Positions 1-12,535 are shown, numbered from the stretch's first letter. The stretch is 64,000 bases of DNA from Bathymodiolus brooksi (GCA_963680875.1 OY804589.1:30420962-30484961); one strand, 5' to 3'. Translations and numbers: made by a program. The notes: generated by a model not told the origin, from the sequence alone.

Positions 1-105
1 ATAATACCATTTTCAATATCCCAGCAAAATCTAATATCTGACAAGGCGACTAGTGATATTTGTCATGACCAATTAAAAACCCACATCTTGCAATTTGTTA
101 CTCAC

Positions 106-473
106 CTCTCTACTGCTTTTAACAGCGTATCATAATCAATTTCTTCTGCTAGACCATTGTATGAAAACATAATGATTCTTAGCCTTTAGACATGAAATCT
201 TTATCAACCTCTCTCATGACCTTTGAACAAAATAACCAGCGGTAGAAATACCAAAAATTGAGAATAGCGAATACGAAATATCGTATTTTGCCTTAAAAAA
301 TCATGTGAAGCCGAAATATTGTTGATGTTTGAATAAAATGTATTCAGCCTGGAATCTATCAAAACAACCATATTGGTTAGTAAATCCCGTTTAGTATTCG
401 AAACGGCTGTTTCAACTTCATGCGCGATAGCACTTCGAATTTGTGAAGTTAACCCAGTATCCATCTCGACCGC
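106..473 (-). CDS. Two exon-like segments of an unidentified gene, running off the left edge
   Basis: On the minus strand a pyrimidine-rich tract ending in ACCAG (acceptor AG at 475-474) precedes an open segment. Its first ATG is at 464-462, and it begins MDTGLTSQIRSAIAHEVE. It continues as a charged, helix-prone stretch with TKRDLLTNM and LIDSRLNTF. A possible donor (AAAG|GTCATG) lies at 221/220. A second short segment (145-106, encoding EEIDYDTLLKAVER) lies between an AG and a strong GTGAGT donor at 105-100, and the phases fit (1+2 nt). The gene would continue beyond position 1. The N-terminus recalls gag-like or coiled-coil proteins common in molluscs, but I do not recognise it. The hydrophobic end of the first segment (YSQFLVFLPLVILF) could instead be intron read-through. 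Confidence 0.35.
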
Positions 474-737
474 CTGGTAAAAAATGAAAAAGAAGTGATA
501 TTCAAAATTCACGTTACAATTAAATCAATCTCACCGTATTAAAAATGTCTCCCGCTATTCTTTGAACCGCGGGAAAATTTAAATATAGAGATCTAACGTG
601 CCGTCATCTGTTTGTTAGGGGGTGCCTAAGAAACTTGACGTGTCGAGATTTCAAAAACAAAAGCAGAAATTTATGACATGCCAATTTTGCCTCACAAATA
701 TAGACAACCACAGACAGTTTTAAGGACCAACCCTGAT

Positions 738-738
738 A

Positions 739-770
<32 letters not shown>
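738..770. repeat. (TA)n microsatellite
   Basis: Uninterrupted TA dinucleotides lie at about 741-769, just upstream of the SINE head. Confidence 0.95.
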
Positions 771-771
<1 letters not shown>

Positions 772-823
772 GCATATATACAAATAAAAAAGAGATCATC
801 TTTTAAAATAGGACCAATCATAT

Positions 824-1180
824 TGGTGGTGTAATGGTTAGGGCTCCCGGCTCTTGTGTGGTAGATCGTGGATTCGAGCCCCGGTTGGGTCAAACCAAAT
901 AGTATACAATTGGTATTTGCTGTTTCTTCGCTACACACATAGCTTTATGGAGTAAGAGAAAACAGTAGTTGGCTCGGAGTCAGGATAATGTGTCCGAATG
1001 GAGCAACATTTCAAACCGCGGACGGTTGTGTCTGTGTGCTAGTATTATACGGATCCAGGTGAGTATAAAGTTGGCATCAACATCATCTCATTGAAATGTA
1101 TCTTGTTCTGGGGTTGACATTGAACAACAATCATCCACTTATTTGCTCACTCAATCACTCACTCTCTCACTCACTCACCC
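824..1180 (+). mobile_element. tRNA-derived SINE, type A
   Basis: The head (824-893) is tRNA-like, with an A-box-like TGGTGTAATGGTTAGGGC and a B-box-like GATTCGAGCC at 871-880, the internal Pol III promoter. The body is AAACCAAATA...AATTGGTATTTGCTG, then GGCTCGGAGTCAGGATAATG. The tail has a TTGACATTGAACAACAATC core and an ATCACTCACTC run. Further copies lie at 3710, 6298(-), 25651(-), 29684, 33055(-) and 60972(-), with partial ones elsewhere. Confidence 0.85.
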
Positions 1181-1992
1181 TTTATTGTTTTTATAAGATT
1201 GTTTGGATATATGGACACGAATACCATGCATAAATTAGAGACTAAAAGATGATTTAATACATAAATTTTATAGAAAACAAATATGTAAGCAGTCAACAGA
1301 AATGATTAAAAAGGGGAATGATAATTCCTTAAAATATGATTTAAGAGGAAACAATGGAAAGCCATTTTATTATTGCAATAATCTGTGGGTGCGAGAAAAA
1401 CAAAGGATCTAAAAAGGATAGCCAAAATCGGTTACGATCACATGTCTGAGGGAGGAACACCTTAACTATGACAATAATGACATGATTTAGGAACTGTAAA
1501 TTTTGATAACAATATATCTAATAAACGATGTCAATCTCAAAAGAACTGACTATTGATCGGATAATACTCCGCCAGCAGAGATATCATAAGAATTGACTTT
1601 AATTCAATATTTAAACGTTCATATTTTAACAATTGTGATATTTGTTTCATGTGTAGGACAATATCAATGTGGAGAGGACCTTTGTTAGTTAGCATAACTT
1701 GAGTCCGATCCAAATATTATATAGTTAACAATAAAATAAGTTGAATGTAATCTATGTACCATCTTCATAATTACCCTCACGTAACCTGTAAACTAAAGTT
1801 TTGAAATATGAAGATTTGCTGTGACATTTTTAGATAAAATTACAAGGTAGGAAAATATGTTTTTTTTAACAAGGATCGTCTTCCTTTGTGTCAGTTAGAG
1901 CTTATTGACTGTCAAAAAGTGGTGTGTTCAGAGAGATAGAAAACAGTATTAATCATTCGGCTACAGTTTTGTTACAGTTACGTCGTTACTAT

Positions 1993-2245
1993 AATTCTAC
2001 CAAATTGTATAGGAAATTATGACTCTTAGGAACATTTAGATAGCGTTCAAAGTTTACATTTTACCAAATTGTATCTGAAATTCTAACGGTTGGGAACATT
2101 TAGATAGAGCTCAAAGACTACATTCTACCACTTTCCATAGGAAATTCTAACGCTTATGAACATTTAGATAGCGTTCAAAGTTTACATTCTACCAAACTGT
2201 ATCTGAAATTCTAACGGTTGGGAACATTTAGATAGAGTACAAAGG
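1993..2245 (+). repeat. 64-bp tandem repeat, about 4 copies
   Basis: TACCAAATTGTAT, GGAAATTCTAACG and GAACATTTAGATAG recur at 64-bp spacing (starts near 1999, 2063, 2127 and 2191). Alternate copies resemble each other more (GTATCTG versus ATAGG), suggesting doubling of a two-unit block. Confidence 0.85.
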
Positions 2246-3469
2246 TGTCGGGTATTAATTAACAATTCAATACACATTCGAGCGAATGCAACAGAAATTC
2301 GACTCAAAATAATGTCAAATTTAAATGGCGGACACAGCATACTAGACCATTAGATGATTTCTATCTTGATAATTTTAAAGGCATAAACAAATACCTAGAT
2401 AGGCATATCAATGGTAAATTACGATGGAAAGAAATTCACATGACCTTAAGATTAACTGTTAAATCCTCTTGTGCATCGACGGCTTCGATCCCAGTCGAGA
2501 GCCCCTGACGATTTAGATATCATTAAGTCGTATTAATTAACCCATGAGAATCAAAATACAATAAATCATATCTTGTTAGTTTTAAAATGTGATATATAAA
2601 GGTGTAGATGTAAGGGAGAAATCACACACATACACGGGGGTCTTCAATATCTCAAATATTATATAAAAATAGAGATAAACTCCAAGTTTAACATATCCCT
2701 AAAACAAACAGAGCTAATTAATGAACAAAATGGCTTCAAAAAGAATCTAAATTGTTGTTTTATCAATTGACCAAAGCATACAGCTATGAACCCCAATCCC
2801 TCTCTCATTGATTTATTCTTCGTCGCTTCCTGTATTTCGAGTTTCATCCAGTGCAATGCTTGTCTTCCAATTATCAATTAAAAATATTTACTGCACACAT
2901 TCCATGTGCATTCAGAAAAAGGTTGGTTAACAATACTATTTTGTGGTTGACAGACCGGTCCATAAACTACCATTTGGCCCGAAGTGTCATGAACTATTTG
3001 TTATATTATACTCAATGTATGCAAATCTATCAGGCGACATGTTTTTGTTATTGTATATCTAACACAAAAAAGGCTACGCTAACAAAGACAAATAAGGAAA
3101 ATAAAAACGTAAAGTATAATATATTTATATATAATGGTTTTAATCTACTTTTATTCTTTTTTGAAGATATTAACATACCTTCCACTGGCATTTTAGTTTA
3201 TTTCACTATACATGTCCACTGTTTATTACCTCCTTTAATTCGGTTGCAGTCTGCAATTTTAACGCGTCTTGAATATTACATGTCCTAGTACTAAATACAT
3301 TGATATCCTTGTAGTATATTTATCAATAGAAATTGTCTATTTATATCTTTTTGTTGTGAGGTTGTGGAGATAAATGTCATTGTATAAGACTTCTTTATCT
3401 GAATTCAACATTAACTATGATAGCACGCTTTGAATAGAGAAACGCGTCACTTAGACAAATCAATATGGA
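2246..3469. other. AT-rich stretch with no supportable gene
   Basis: It contains only short open frames on both strands (for example 2851-3288), of biased composition, starting inside AT-rich DNA, with no recognisable domain and no splice context. The GCAACAGAAATTCGAC segment near 2287 resembles 5056 in unit 1, so part may be old duplicated flank. Confidence 0.6.
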
Positions 3470-3709
3470 GATTCATGGTGCTGGTCATCTGTCTGTTCGG
3501 GGGTGCCTCAAAAAGATTTGAAAAATAAAAGGAGAAAATTATATCACGCCAATTTTGGCCTAACCCATAAAGACAATCATAGGCAGTTTTAAGAACAAAC
3601 CATTACATCTATGTATATTCAAATACATACCAAAAATGAGAGGTGGACAAGAGTACACGAGGAGGTGTATTGTATGTACATGTGTCATCATTCAAAATAG
3701 GACTAACCG

Positions 3710-4075
3710 TGTTGGTGGTGTTGTGATAATTAGCGTGTTCATCCCTATTGTTGTAGGTCGTGGTTTGAGCACGGTCAGGCCAAACAATGACTATACAAAA
3801 TGGTTTTAGCTGCCTTTCCGCTTAACGCGCAGCTTAAAGGCGTAAGATCATAGATTGGACGGCTTGGAGTCAGGATAACGTGTCCGAATTGAGCAAAATA
3901 TCTACCCGTGGACGGTTGTGTCTGTGAGCTAGCACTACAAAGATTCAATTAAGCCTGTTGATCTAATACATAGCGGACATCATCATTAATATTAATTTCA
4001 ATGGATGTAGCTTCTTATCGCTATGATATAGCTGAGCTGAACAAAATGCTCATTAAACATCAATCTCATACTCAC
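3710..4075 (+). mobile_element. tRNA-derived SINE, type A, degenerate
   Basis: The tRNA-like head GTTGGTGGTGTTGTGATAAT is followed by the type A body (GGCTTGGAGTCAGGATAACG) and a GATATAGCTGAGCTGAACA tail. Its B-box is damaged (TGGTTTGAGCACGG). It precedes a single copy of the sequence that is tandemly expanded in unit 3. Confidence 0.75.
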
Positions 4076-4499
4076 TCGTAACCACGTGGTCCTAATAGAA
4101 TTTGGAATCGTGACAATAGCCGAGTAAAATCGTATGAACTTAACTGATCAATGGTACTGTATGAATGTTACTACCAAGTCACCAATTATATAAACCGATA
4201 AGGTAACAGGTATTTATGAATGTAGAATGTGCTAAACACAGTAATAAAGATTAGATTTGTAATTATCAATTAATTACAAATTAATAGAGGGGGGTTGTAA
4301 AAGTCAAACGTTCAAGATACTATCCTTATTAACAACTATCAGTGATTCAAACCACAGACTATTATGGTATGGAGTTACCTTTCGTCGTATTCTTCTTCCA
4401 ATTACAGTAGTAGACTATAATTTAGAGTGTGAAACAACCATATCCATATCAATCATCTGTCATCTGGTCTACATCAACTTATTTCCCATGTATCACTAT

Positions 4500-4860
4500 A
4501 TTGTGTTAAATAGTATCTATATTTGTTTATGTGCTTGATTTGTTGTCATTATTATATGTGTATTATTTGCATGGAGAGGCCAAGTCAATAAGTTGTGATA
4601 ATGTTTTGCTCAATCCCATTGCTGTTGTATTTGCAATACGATAATATTAAATCGAACCAATGCACCCCCCCCCCCCCCTTTTTGTTTTAAATATTATCTA
4701 TATTTGCATATGTGCTTGATTTGTTGACAATATGATATGCGTATTATTTGTATGGAGAGGACAAGTTCATAGGTTGTGATATTTTTTTTGTTCAATCCCA
4801 CTAACTGTTTTATTTGCAATAAAATAATATTAAATTTAACCCATATCCCCCCTTTTTGTA
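4500..4860 (+). repeat. About 180-bp direct duplication (two copies)
   Basis: TATCTATATTTG..ATGTGCTTGATTTGTTG through to a C-run plus CTTTTTG is repeated. The C-rich junctions lie at about 4663-4678 and 4845-4855. The same module occurs in tandem at 38270-38640 and 54060-54400. Confidence 0.8.
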
Positions 4861-5909
4861 ACTTTCTGTTTACATATTTATTTTCAATAAAATGTCTTTA
4901 TTATTCTTATGCTAACAACAGCTTACATGTTCCGACCTTTTATACTCTAATATGCACAGCAAGTTGGAAAAAGGGAGGTAATTCAATGTCTCATGCGCCT
5001 GTGACCAAACACGGCTAATATGATGAGAGTGAACCATTAAAATGTTTTTTGTTAATGCAACAGAAATATCGACTTTATAAATTCAACATTTAAGCGTTTA
5101 CATTTAACACATTTTTTGTTTCGATTTATTTATAGTACAATTTCACCATATCTCACATGACCAGTCACCAGGAAGCTTATTCACTTCCTGGTAGAAGAAC
5201 ATTTTTGAAATATGAGCTGTGACTTCTTTTGGTAATATTATAGGTATGGAAATATGTTTTTTTTAACAGGAATAGTCTTCCTTGCTGTCAATTAGAACTT
5301 GTTTACATTATATGTCAAAAGTGGTGTGTACACAGACAAAGAAATCAGTATTTATCATTCGACCAGTTTCAAATTTGTCACAGGTCTACAAATATCAAAC
5401 TGTATTGGAAATATTAACACTGGGAAAGAGAAATAAAATAGAAAAGAGATATATAAATAAGTTACTGTATGGTATATATCTCTCTGTGTGTGTATCTGGT
5501 GGAACTACAAGATCCCAAGCTATGTTATGACCTTTAACCTTCTGTATCGAAGTCACGAGTATCACTTCCTACAATAAATATACAGGTACCTGATCAAATC
5601 GCCCCAGTCAATATCTCCCCTATATTTAACAAAATTGCCCCCACTTCAAATCCGCCCCATACAAAATCGCCCCCCTGATTAATCAATATCGCCCCAACAT
5701 TGTTTTGTTGTAAGTAATAATAGTTATGATTATATTACTATTAGCATTGGTTTTGACAACGACATTCTGATAAGTAATAATTGAGATAATATATATATTA
5801 TAGACAATAAAAATTACAGTGCATGTAATCGGAAACGTTATTGTTTAATACTGTCAGTTGGAGTGAAGTTATTTATTTGTGTCCTTGTAATAATTAATTT
5901 CTTCTTTTA

Positions 5910-6120
5910 TTCAAAAGAAGAGCTTGAAGACACCATAGGGGTAATCAGAATCCGTATATCGAAGAAGAACAGACAACGCAACGGCCAAAAAAAAAAGTAC
6001 AAAAAGACAAACAAAGAACTAAAAAACACACATAAAACTAAAGATCGAGTAACACGAACCCCAGGTGCCTCGGAAGGGTAAACAGTTCCTGCTCCACTAG
6101 TGACACCCGTCAAGGATTTC
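5910..6120 (-). mobile_element. 3'-end fragment of the minus-oriented RT retroelement (family C)
   Basis: The + strand shows GAAGAGCTTGAAGACACCAT, AAGAACAGACAACGCA, ACTAAAGATCGAGTAACACG and CCTGCTCCACTAGTGACACC, the signature of family C. Where longer copies survive (32760, 39990, 40830), minus-strand reverse-transcriptase pieces sit to the right. This copy keeps only the 3' untranslated end. Confidence 0.6.
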
Positions 6121-6297
6121 TTTGTTAAGTATAGATTAATTATATGTAGAGTCGGCACATGTAAGTTGATGTTAACATGTGTTTGTATGAATATGGACTC
6201 GAAAAAGTTAAAATAAAGAAAATAATACAGAAATAAAGTAATTTCATTGAAAAAAAAATGAAAACAGAAAGTTAAAAAAAGAAGGGGGGGTAATTCC

Positions 6298-6647
6298 GTG
6301 AGTGAGTGATTGTTGTTTAACGCCAATTCAGCAATTGTTTTCAGCTATATCAAGGCGAGTACATGTTAATTATCATTGAGATCAGATGATGATAAGGTCT
6401 GCTTTGTTCCACACCAACACTCTGGGTTGAATTTTTATAATGCTAGCACACTGAAACAACAGTCCACGGGTATACATGTCGCTCCACGCGGATACCTTAT
6501 TCTGATTCCGAGCCAACCAGTCTTTGCTGTTTCTCCTTATTGCTGTCTGCTTAGCACAGAAGCAAATAGTCTTTGGTTTGACCCGAGCGGGGCTCGAACC
6601 CACGGTCTACCACACTCTAGGCTCTAAACATTACGCCACCGATGCGG
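6298..6647 (-). mobile_element. tRNA-derived SINE, type A
   Basis: Read on the minus strand it has a tRNA-like head (6570-6647) with the B-box at about 6589-6602 (GGGTTCGAGCCC), a type A body, and an ACTCACTCAC tail at 6298. It is the orthologous insertion shared by units 1, 2 and 3 (25651 and 60972), so it predates the duplications. Confidence 0.85.
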
Positions 6648-6659
6648 TTCTGAAAAATA

Positions 6660-6862
6660 TACGCGCCCGGCCTTGTAAATTACAAAGAGGATGCATTCGA
6701 CTCGCAGCCGCAAGTCATAAAGTCTACCAGTTGCCTGCACATGGTCAACGGTTCTCTCCGAGTACTCGGCTTCTTCCACCACTAAAACTGGTCGCCATGA
6801 AATAGCTGAAATATTGCTGAAAGTGGCGTTAAGCACAATACATCAATAAATCAAATCAATCT
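6660..6862 (+). mobile_element. 3' half of a type B SINE
   Basis: It starts at CTTGTAAATTACAAAG, lacks the tRNA-like head, and keeps the CGACTCGCAGCCGCAAGTCA body. It ends in TAGCTGAAATATTGCTGAAA and GTGGCGTTAAGCACAATA with a short ATCAATAAATCAA tail. Shared with units 2 (25985-26185) and 3 (61240-61440). Confidence 0.8.
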
Positions 6863-7087
6863 GAAAAAATATATTAATGAATACTTCGAATATATGACTG
6901 GGCATGCGGTTCTCATATTGAGGGCGTATATAAAAGTGGGGGTGTTTTTAAACTCCAGAGTCACCACCTTAAGCAATTGTACCAAAGGTTAGCATATGTA
7001 ACCCCCTCCCCAAACACACACGAAACACCCCCTTTACCAAACGATCCAGCTTCACCACCGTAGCCAATTTTACCTTAGGTTAAATTA

Positions 7088-10046
7088 GTGTAAACATATT
7101 TTATTAATCAATACATATGAATATAGTACAACAATTTAAATACAACAATAGTAATGACTATGAATTAATTAAGAGGAACCGAAAACTAGTTATTAAACTT
7201 ATATAAATCCGTATCCCAAGTTTAATTAAATCTACTTTTAATAATCTCAGAAGTTAGATTACGTTGTAAGGATCAGTGAAATGATAATTGTATTTACACC
7301 ATAGGGGATGAATTGTGCGGGAAAATGAAAGGGGATGGTGAATTGTGAATTACGGGGTAAATCGTTTACTACTTAAAATGAACTTTTGTACTGACAAGAA
7401 GATTTCTGTGTTCTGGTTAATTGTTAACTCATTAGATCCTACCAATAGAAGTTCAGTGGACAATGGAATAGGAAGGTTAAGGGCAAATATGTGGCGTAGT
7501 CTAGGTATGTTATAGTGAGGACAGTTGAGAAGATAATGAGTAGGAGTCTCTATAGCCCCACATGTACAATGCGGTGAATTTACAATATTTTTCCGAAATA
7601 GATCGGAATTAAGAGCACTACACCCATACGTATTCTAGCGTGAAAAATCTGTCCTAAACGGCTACCGACGTAAATAAATGTGGGTTTATCATGTATAATA
7701 TTAAGGTTCAGTCGCGATTTGAATACATTAATAGAAGGACAGTTTCTTGTGCTATCCGGAAGAAGATTCCAAGACCGTACTGTCTGAGGTAAAAAATAAT
7801 GTGCATATAAAGTGGTTCGAGCTCTGACAGGCGAAATTAACGTTGCATGTCTTGTATTGTGATCGTGAATATTTCGGAGGGTGTTAGGGACAAGACTACT
7901 CAAATACCCCGGGGTTAAGCCATTATTCATTTTATAAAAATATGTCAATCTATGTTTTTCCCTTCTGTCTATCAAATATTCCCACCCGGTTTCTGCATAT
8001 AACTTTAAAAGGGATACCAGGCAGGTACCCCCGGTAACAACCCTGGCAGCCTCTTGTACGCTTTCTAATTTATTCGTAAGGTAAACAGTTTTACAGTCCC
8101 AAACGACATCCCCATATTCTAATAAAGGCCGAATAAATGTCAACTAAATTTTTTCAAGGGTTCTTCGATCTAAAATGAATTTAAATTTTCTGATAATGTT
8201 GACTCTGGTAAAGGCTTTCTTGGTAATCAGGTCTACGTGCTTACCCTAATTTCCATCATTAGATATGGTAAGGCCTAAATGTTTATGTTCAGATACCATG
8301 TTAATGATCTTATTATCCATCATGAGTGGTGGATGAAGTGGGCGGTTATATTTCCTAGATACGATCATACTTTCTGTTTTATTAGGGTTAAATTTAACCA
8401 GCCACTTCGTAGACCAGTCATGAATTTTCGCCAAGTCCGTATTCAAAGTCTCAGCAGCATCAGCAGGATCGTCAACAATAATATAAAGACTAGTATCATC
8501 TGCAAATAACTTTATTGACGAATTTATGTCTGCTACTATATCGTTAATATAAATTTTAAAGAACAGAGGCCCCAGAATTGATTTCTGAGGGACACCCGCA
8601 CAAACATTCCGCCAGTCAGAGCAACAACCGTTTATAACAACCCTTTGTTTTCTATCCAATAAATGATTTTCAATCCAAGACAATAACGGCCCGTGAATGC
8701 CAATCGATTTTAATTTAGTCAACAATCCCTTATGCCAAACCCGATCGAACGCTTTGCTAAAGTCGCAAAAGACTACTCTAACTTCCTTTCCGTCGTCAAG
8801 TGCCTTACCGAATTCGTTCGTTATATATAAAAGCTGATTAATCGCAGAGTCGCCAGGAGTAAAACCAGATTGATTAGACGATATAATCCTATTTTCTAAA
8901 AGAAAATTGTAGATGTGCTTGTAGACACAGCGTTCCATAACTTTAACGATTATGCTAATGAGTGATATCGGGCGATTAATTTTCAATATACCAGGACTAT
9001 CTTTTTTAAATACCGGAGTGACATTAGCCAATTTCCATTCGGATGGAAAAGAAGACAATGACAGTGATATGTTGAATAATTTACACAGCGGATACTTTAA
9101 TATCGGTGCGGCTTCGCGCACAAGTCGTGGATTAATACAGTCAGGACCGGTCGCTTTGCTAGTATCTAAAATTTTCAGTATATCCTCTACTTCCGTTTCG
9201 GTAATAAGAATCTGTCGTAGTCCGTCAGTCTGTAATTCAGTTAGGTCGGGAGGTGTGTGGTCACTATCGTCCAGTGTTGATTGTTCACAGAAGAACCTGT
9301 TGAACAATTCAGATTGTTCTATGTCATCAACTACAAGATTACCATTATGTTCAATCGGGGGTATAGTTCGGCTGCATTCATTGTTTCCTGTTAAGCTTTT
9401 GACTAAGGTCCACCAGTTTTTTTTACTGCCAGCCTTTTCTAATCTTATATTCTCAGAAACCTTAGAATAATGCGCTATGTTTGCATTAGAGACTAGGTTA
9501 TTACACTTATTTCGGGCAATACGGAATCGTTCCCAATGACCTGGTAAGCTTGACCTTTTTGCTCTTTTATGGAGTCTATTCTTTCGACGTATAACACGCT
9601 TGATACTGCTTGTTAACCACGGGGGGTTGTCTTTCCTTACAGTTATTACCCTGTTGGGAATGTTGGTATTTGCAGCATCAATTAAGGCACGTGTTATGTT
9701 ACTGGTAGATATATCGATATCATCGCTTACGAGTAAAGAGTCCCAATCCACAAGAGACAACTGTTGTCTATAAGACTCAAAGTCACCCCTGTCGAACATA
9801 AAAACTTTCAGCTTATACGATGAATGGGATTTGATTGGATGATTCAATACTCCTATAGTGGGCATATGATAGCGAGTCTGGTCCAACAAGGGTGGGACAA
9901 CATCAGAGTATGATATACTATGGGGATTATTTACTAACACTAGGTCTAACAGGGACGAACTACGTTCAGTCACATATGTAGGTTCAGTGATTAGCTGATG
10001 AAAACTGAATTGTGCAAGTAAATTATCAGTTTTTGTAGTATAAGTT
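7088..10046 (-). mobile_element. 5'-truncated non-LTR retrotransposon (LINE-A)
   Basis: A 13-bp target-site duplication, TTAGGTTAAATTA, lies at 7075-7087 and 10047-10059. The empty site is readable in unit 3 near 61655-61670, where the same motif is uninterrupted. The 5' end (10046) falls inside the endonuclease domain, the usual result of incomplete reverse transcription. The insertion lies about 450 bp upstream of gene copy 1 in the opposite orientation, so it splits the upstream flank of that copy. Confidence 0.92.
7350..10046 (-). pseudogene. LINE-A endonuclease/reverse transcriptase, truncated and broken
   Basis: The frame enters from the truncated end without its own ATG. It begins in the C-terminal part of the apurinic-type endonuclease (FHQLITEPTYVTE, SSLLDLVLVNNP). 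The RT domain follows: NRPISLIS, QSGFTPGDSAINQLL, FCDFSKAFDRVWHKGLL, AGVPQKSILGPLFF (usual form PQGS, so Q-K-S is altered) and the catalytic FADD. The C-terminal zinc-knuckle-like CTCGAIETPTHYLLNC closes the protein, with a stop at 7350-7352. Lesions are two nonsense codons (8246-8248, an expected Trp; 8144-8146) and a frameshift near 7618. Motif style places it in the CR1/L2/Jockey-type group. The clade is inferred, not tested. Confidence 0.9.
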
Positions 10047-10059
10047 TTAGGTTAAATTA

Positions 10060-10502
10060 TGTACCCCCTCCCACCCCAACCCCAAAACAATCAAGCTCAC
10101 ACAACACCTCGAGATCGACGACTTGCTATTCTTCCTGCTCTATAAGCTCTGTGCAAGCATATTTTATATTCGTGGAAATGTACGTATATTCTATATATAA
10201 ACGTCCTCATATAAAAACAGTTAGCTATATCTAGTAATGGCCAAACATCCTATGCCAACACAGTTCTGTATGGATGATTATGTTTGCTAGACTTCCATGT
10301 ATTTTAATCATCTAAACGCCATTAATTTATTTGTAGATTTGATTGAAAGTGTTTAATAACAAGAATTGTAACTGTTTAAGCTTCAGAATCAAATGCATTG
10401 GCAACATCGAAGAAAACAATATTTCAAGATGGCTGCTCTTATGCATGTACACTATTACTTGTAATAGTTTATGTTCGTTGTTTTCGTTTCAGAAACGTTG
10501 AC
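10060..10502 (+). promoter_or_regulatory. Conserved upstream region of gene copy 1, with possible 5' intron
   Basis: This segment is conserved in all three units (26370-26817 and 61670-62115). A TATA-like CTATAAGCTC occurs near 10140. Just before the start codon, TTTTCGTTTCAG (ending 10492) looks like a 3' splice site. A candidate donor in copies 2 and 3 (CATTG|GTAACATC) reads CATTG|GCAACATC here. No transcript evidence is available. Confidence 0.35.
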
Positions 10503-12196
10503 ATGGCAACATCAACAACACAATGTTGCAACATCTGTGATCATGACAACGAATCTAAATTGGCGGTCACCTGGTGCCCGGAATGTGAGGATTTCATGTG
10601 TACCGACTGTAACAGGTACCATTCTAGATCTTCAGCAACCAAACAACACATTGTAATTTCCATGGAAAATTACCAGACATTTCCCAGTTCCATTCAATCT
10701 ATTAAGAACAGATGCACCAAACATGCCAATAAGTACGAATTCTACTGCTTGATTCATGGTAACCTTTGCTGCGTTATGTGCACAAGAGATGATCATAGCC
10801 ACTGCCAAGAATTACGTCCCATTTTTGAGGTAGCAGAAAATGCCATGTCATCGACAGCCATTGTGCACATAGAAAGAAATCTAAAATACATCGATGCTGC
10901 ATTTGAAAAAATGAAGTCAGATATTACAAATAATATTACTGATATTGATCAACAAAAAAGAAAATTTTGTCCGATATTTCAGACATGCGTAGATCACTTA
11001 ACGACCATTTAGATCAAATTGAAAAACAAACAGTTGAAGAGATGGTGTCAGCAGAAAAAAAATTACAAGTGGAATTAAAAAAAGTATTGGTTGCCACGGA
11101 AACCAAAAGAACTGACTTTGAATATATTCGGCAAGATGTGAATAAAGTAAAGAAATATGCTAGTGATCTCCAGATGTTCATAGGAGTAAACAACATGACG
11201 AGTGTTGTGGATGGGGAAGTTAAGAAACAAAAAGGGGTAATCAATTATGACCTTTTTGAACTGAAGCTGGACTTTTCATCACAATTGAAATCTTTTGTAA
11301 AAGATGTTTCTCAATTTGGTGTTGTATCTGTAACAAAAAAGCATTGTAGTACCAGTCTTGTAAAAGAAGTTGAATTGCACGCACATATTCCACAGGAAAG
11401 CAAGCTGGGTGTTACACCACAACTCAAAAGAAAGGTGACTGTCAATTTTCCAACTAAGGATAAGGGGAGTGTTTTTATAACAGGTTGTGACATATTACCG
11501 GATGGCAAACTTGTATTCACTGATCAAGAAGGCAAACGGTTGTTGATGTTTTCTAATAACGGAAATTACGAAAATGACATTGTCAGGTTTTCAGGTACAC
11601 CCTTTGAGGTTTCATATACAGGAGAAAACATTGTAGCTGTTACAATTTTCGACAAACCAGAAGTCGTATTTGTAAACGTCATTACTAACACCATTACAAA
11701 CACGGTAGATATTGGCCATAAATGTTGGGGAACCGATTTCACCATGAATCGTCTAGCCATTCGAGTAATACAACCACCTACATCAAATCACATTGTATAT
11801 TTAGACCATAAGGGTAAATTGATTGATCGAGTCAAAATTCCCGGTAAGAACTCAGTACACATATCATTACGTGATGATACCATTCAGTGTACGGACTGGA
11901 AAACCAATACGATTTACTGTTATACCTTAACAGGACAACAGACATGGGCCTTCAAAGACGAAAACGTCTTACGAGAACCAATAGGAATTGCCTTTGATAA
12001 ACATAGGAACGTTTATGTGGCTGGTAAGGGAGCAAACAACGTTGTTGTACTTTCACCTGATGGTAAAAACTGCAAACAAATCTTAACCAAAAGTGATGGG
12101 TTGAATAAACCGATTGCATTGCGTATCAACATTGACCGTAGCGAGCTCCTGGAATGCAATGAGAATGGTTTAGCATTTCTTTTCGCTCTACATTAA
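10503..12196 (+). pseudogene. B-box/NHL-like (TRIM-type, RING-less) gene, copy 1, frameshifted
   Basis: The start is the first in-frame ATG (10503); the open frame upstream begins only at TTG. Two B-boxes are present: CCNICDHD..WCPECEDF..CTDC, then CTKHANKYEFYCLIH..CCVMC. A coiled coil follows, then a beta-propeller-like C-terminus with ILPDGKLVFTDQEGKRLLMF and GIAFDKHRNVYVAG. Compared with copies 2 and 3, one base is missing in AAAATTTT at 10961-10968, shifting the frame after QQKRK; the rest stays open to 12196. Repairing nothing, the translated product would stop at 11012, keeping only the B-boxes and part of the coiled coil. It could be an assembly error, but LINE-B also separates it from its poly(A) signal, which favours a pseudogene. 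Confidence 0.85.
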
Positions 12197-12504
12197 ATAT
12201 AAGCTGTGGTACTGGACGTTATCAATGTTGACAGAGAACTAGTACAACTTATTGTAGTATTGGTGTAAGAATATTATACATTCAAGGTGAACTCGATTGA
12301 TTCACTTCAATGCATTGAAATTGAAATTCATGGTTGACCGACCGTAACAATGTAATCATGTAATTAAACGGGACGGTTAACAGTAAACCCGAATTGTTTT
12401 CAAAAAGAATATACAAATCGTCCTATTATACAATATGTTTGTGTGTGTATGTGTATTTGTATGAATCTATACGTATATATATAATGTATGGATATTATTT
12501 TTGC

Positions 12505-12535
<31 letters not shown>

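Larger units (their letters stand above)
590..2060 (+). repeat. Old, diverged relic of the duplicated flank (unit 0)
   Basis: The order here matches unit 1. A block with GGGGGTGCCT and GCCAATTTTG (590-735) matches 3476-3620. A SINE follows (824-1180, matching 3710-4075). Then comes a block with GTGACATTTTTAG, AAATATGTTTTTTTTAACA and AAAAGTGGTGTGT (about 1590-2060), matching 5080-5430 and 54690-55030. No B-box gene remains, so this is a flank-only copy. Divergence is clearly higher than between units 1 and 3. Confidence 0.65.
3470..7074 (+). repeat. Upstream flank of duplicated unit 1
   Basis: This is the left part of unit 1. It is collinear with unit 3 over 4080-5580 (53340-55310 there) and 5605-7074 (55335-55513 plus 60102-61660 there). 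It is collinear with unit 2 from 5630 onward (24955-26350). It holds a type A SINE, the 180-bp duplication at 4500-4860, a C-rich block with AAATCGCCCC (5605-5700), a truncated retroelement 3' end, and SINE fragments. No host gene is seen in it. Confidence 0.8.

Noticed and set aside
2851..3288. 145-codon open frame
   Set aside because: First codons lie in AT-rich non-coding sequence, amino-acid use is biased to I/L/Y/N, and there is no domain.
5907..6326. 139-codon minus-strand frame
   Set aside because: It runs through the 3' untranslated end of family C and into a SINE tail; same-frame copies elsewhere are interrupted.
10971..11012. Programmed frameshift in gene copy 1
   Set aside because: AAAATTTT is not conserved as a shift site: copies 2 and 3 simply have an extra base and stay in frame, so a deletion or an assembly error is simpler.
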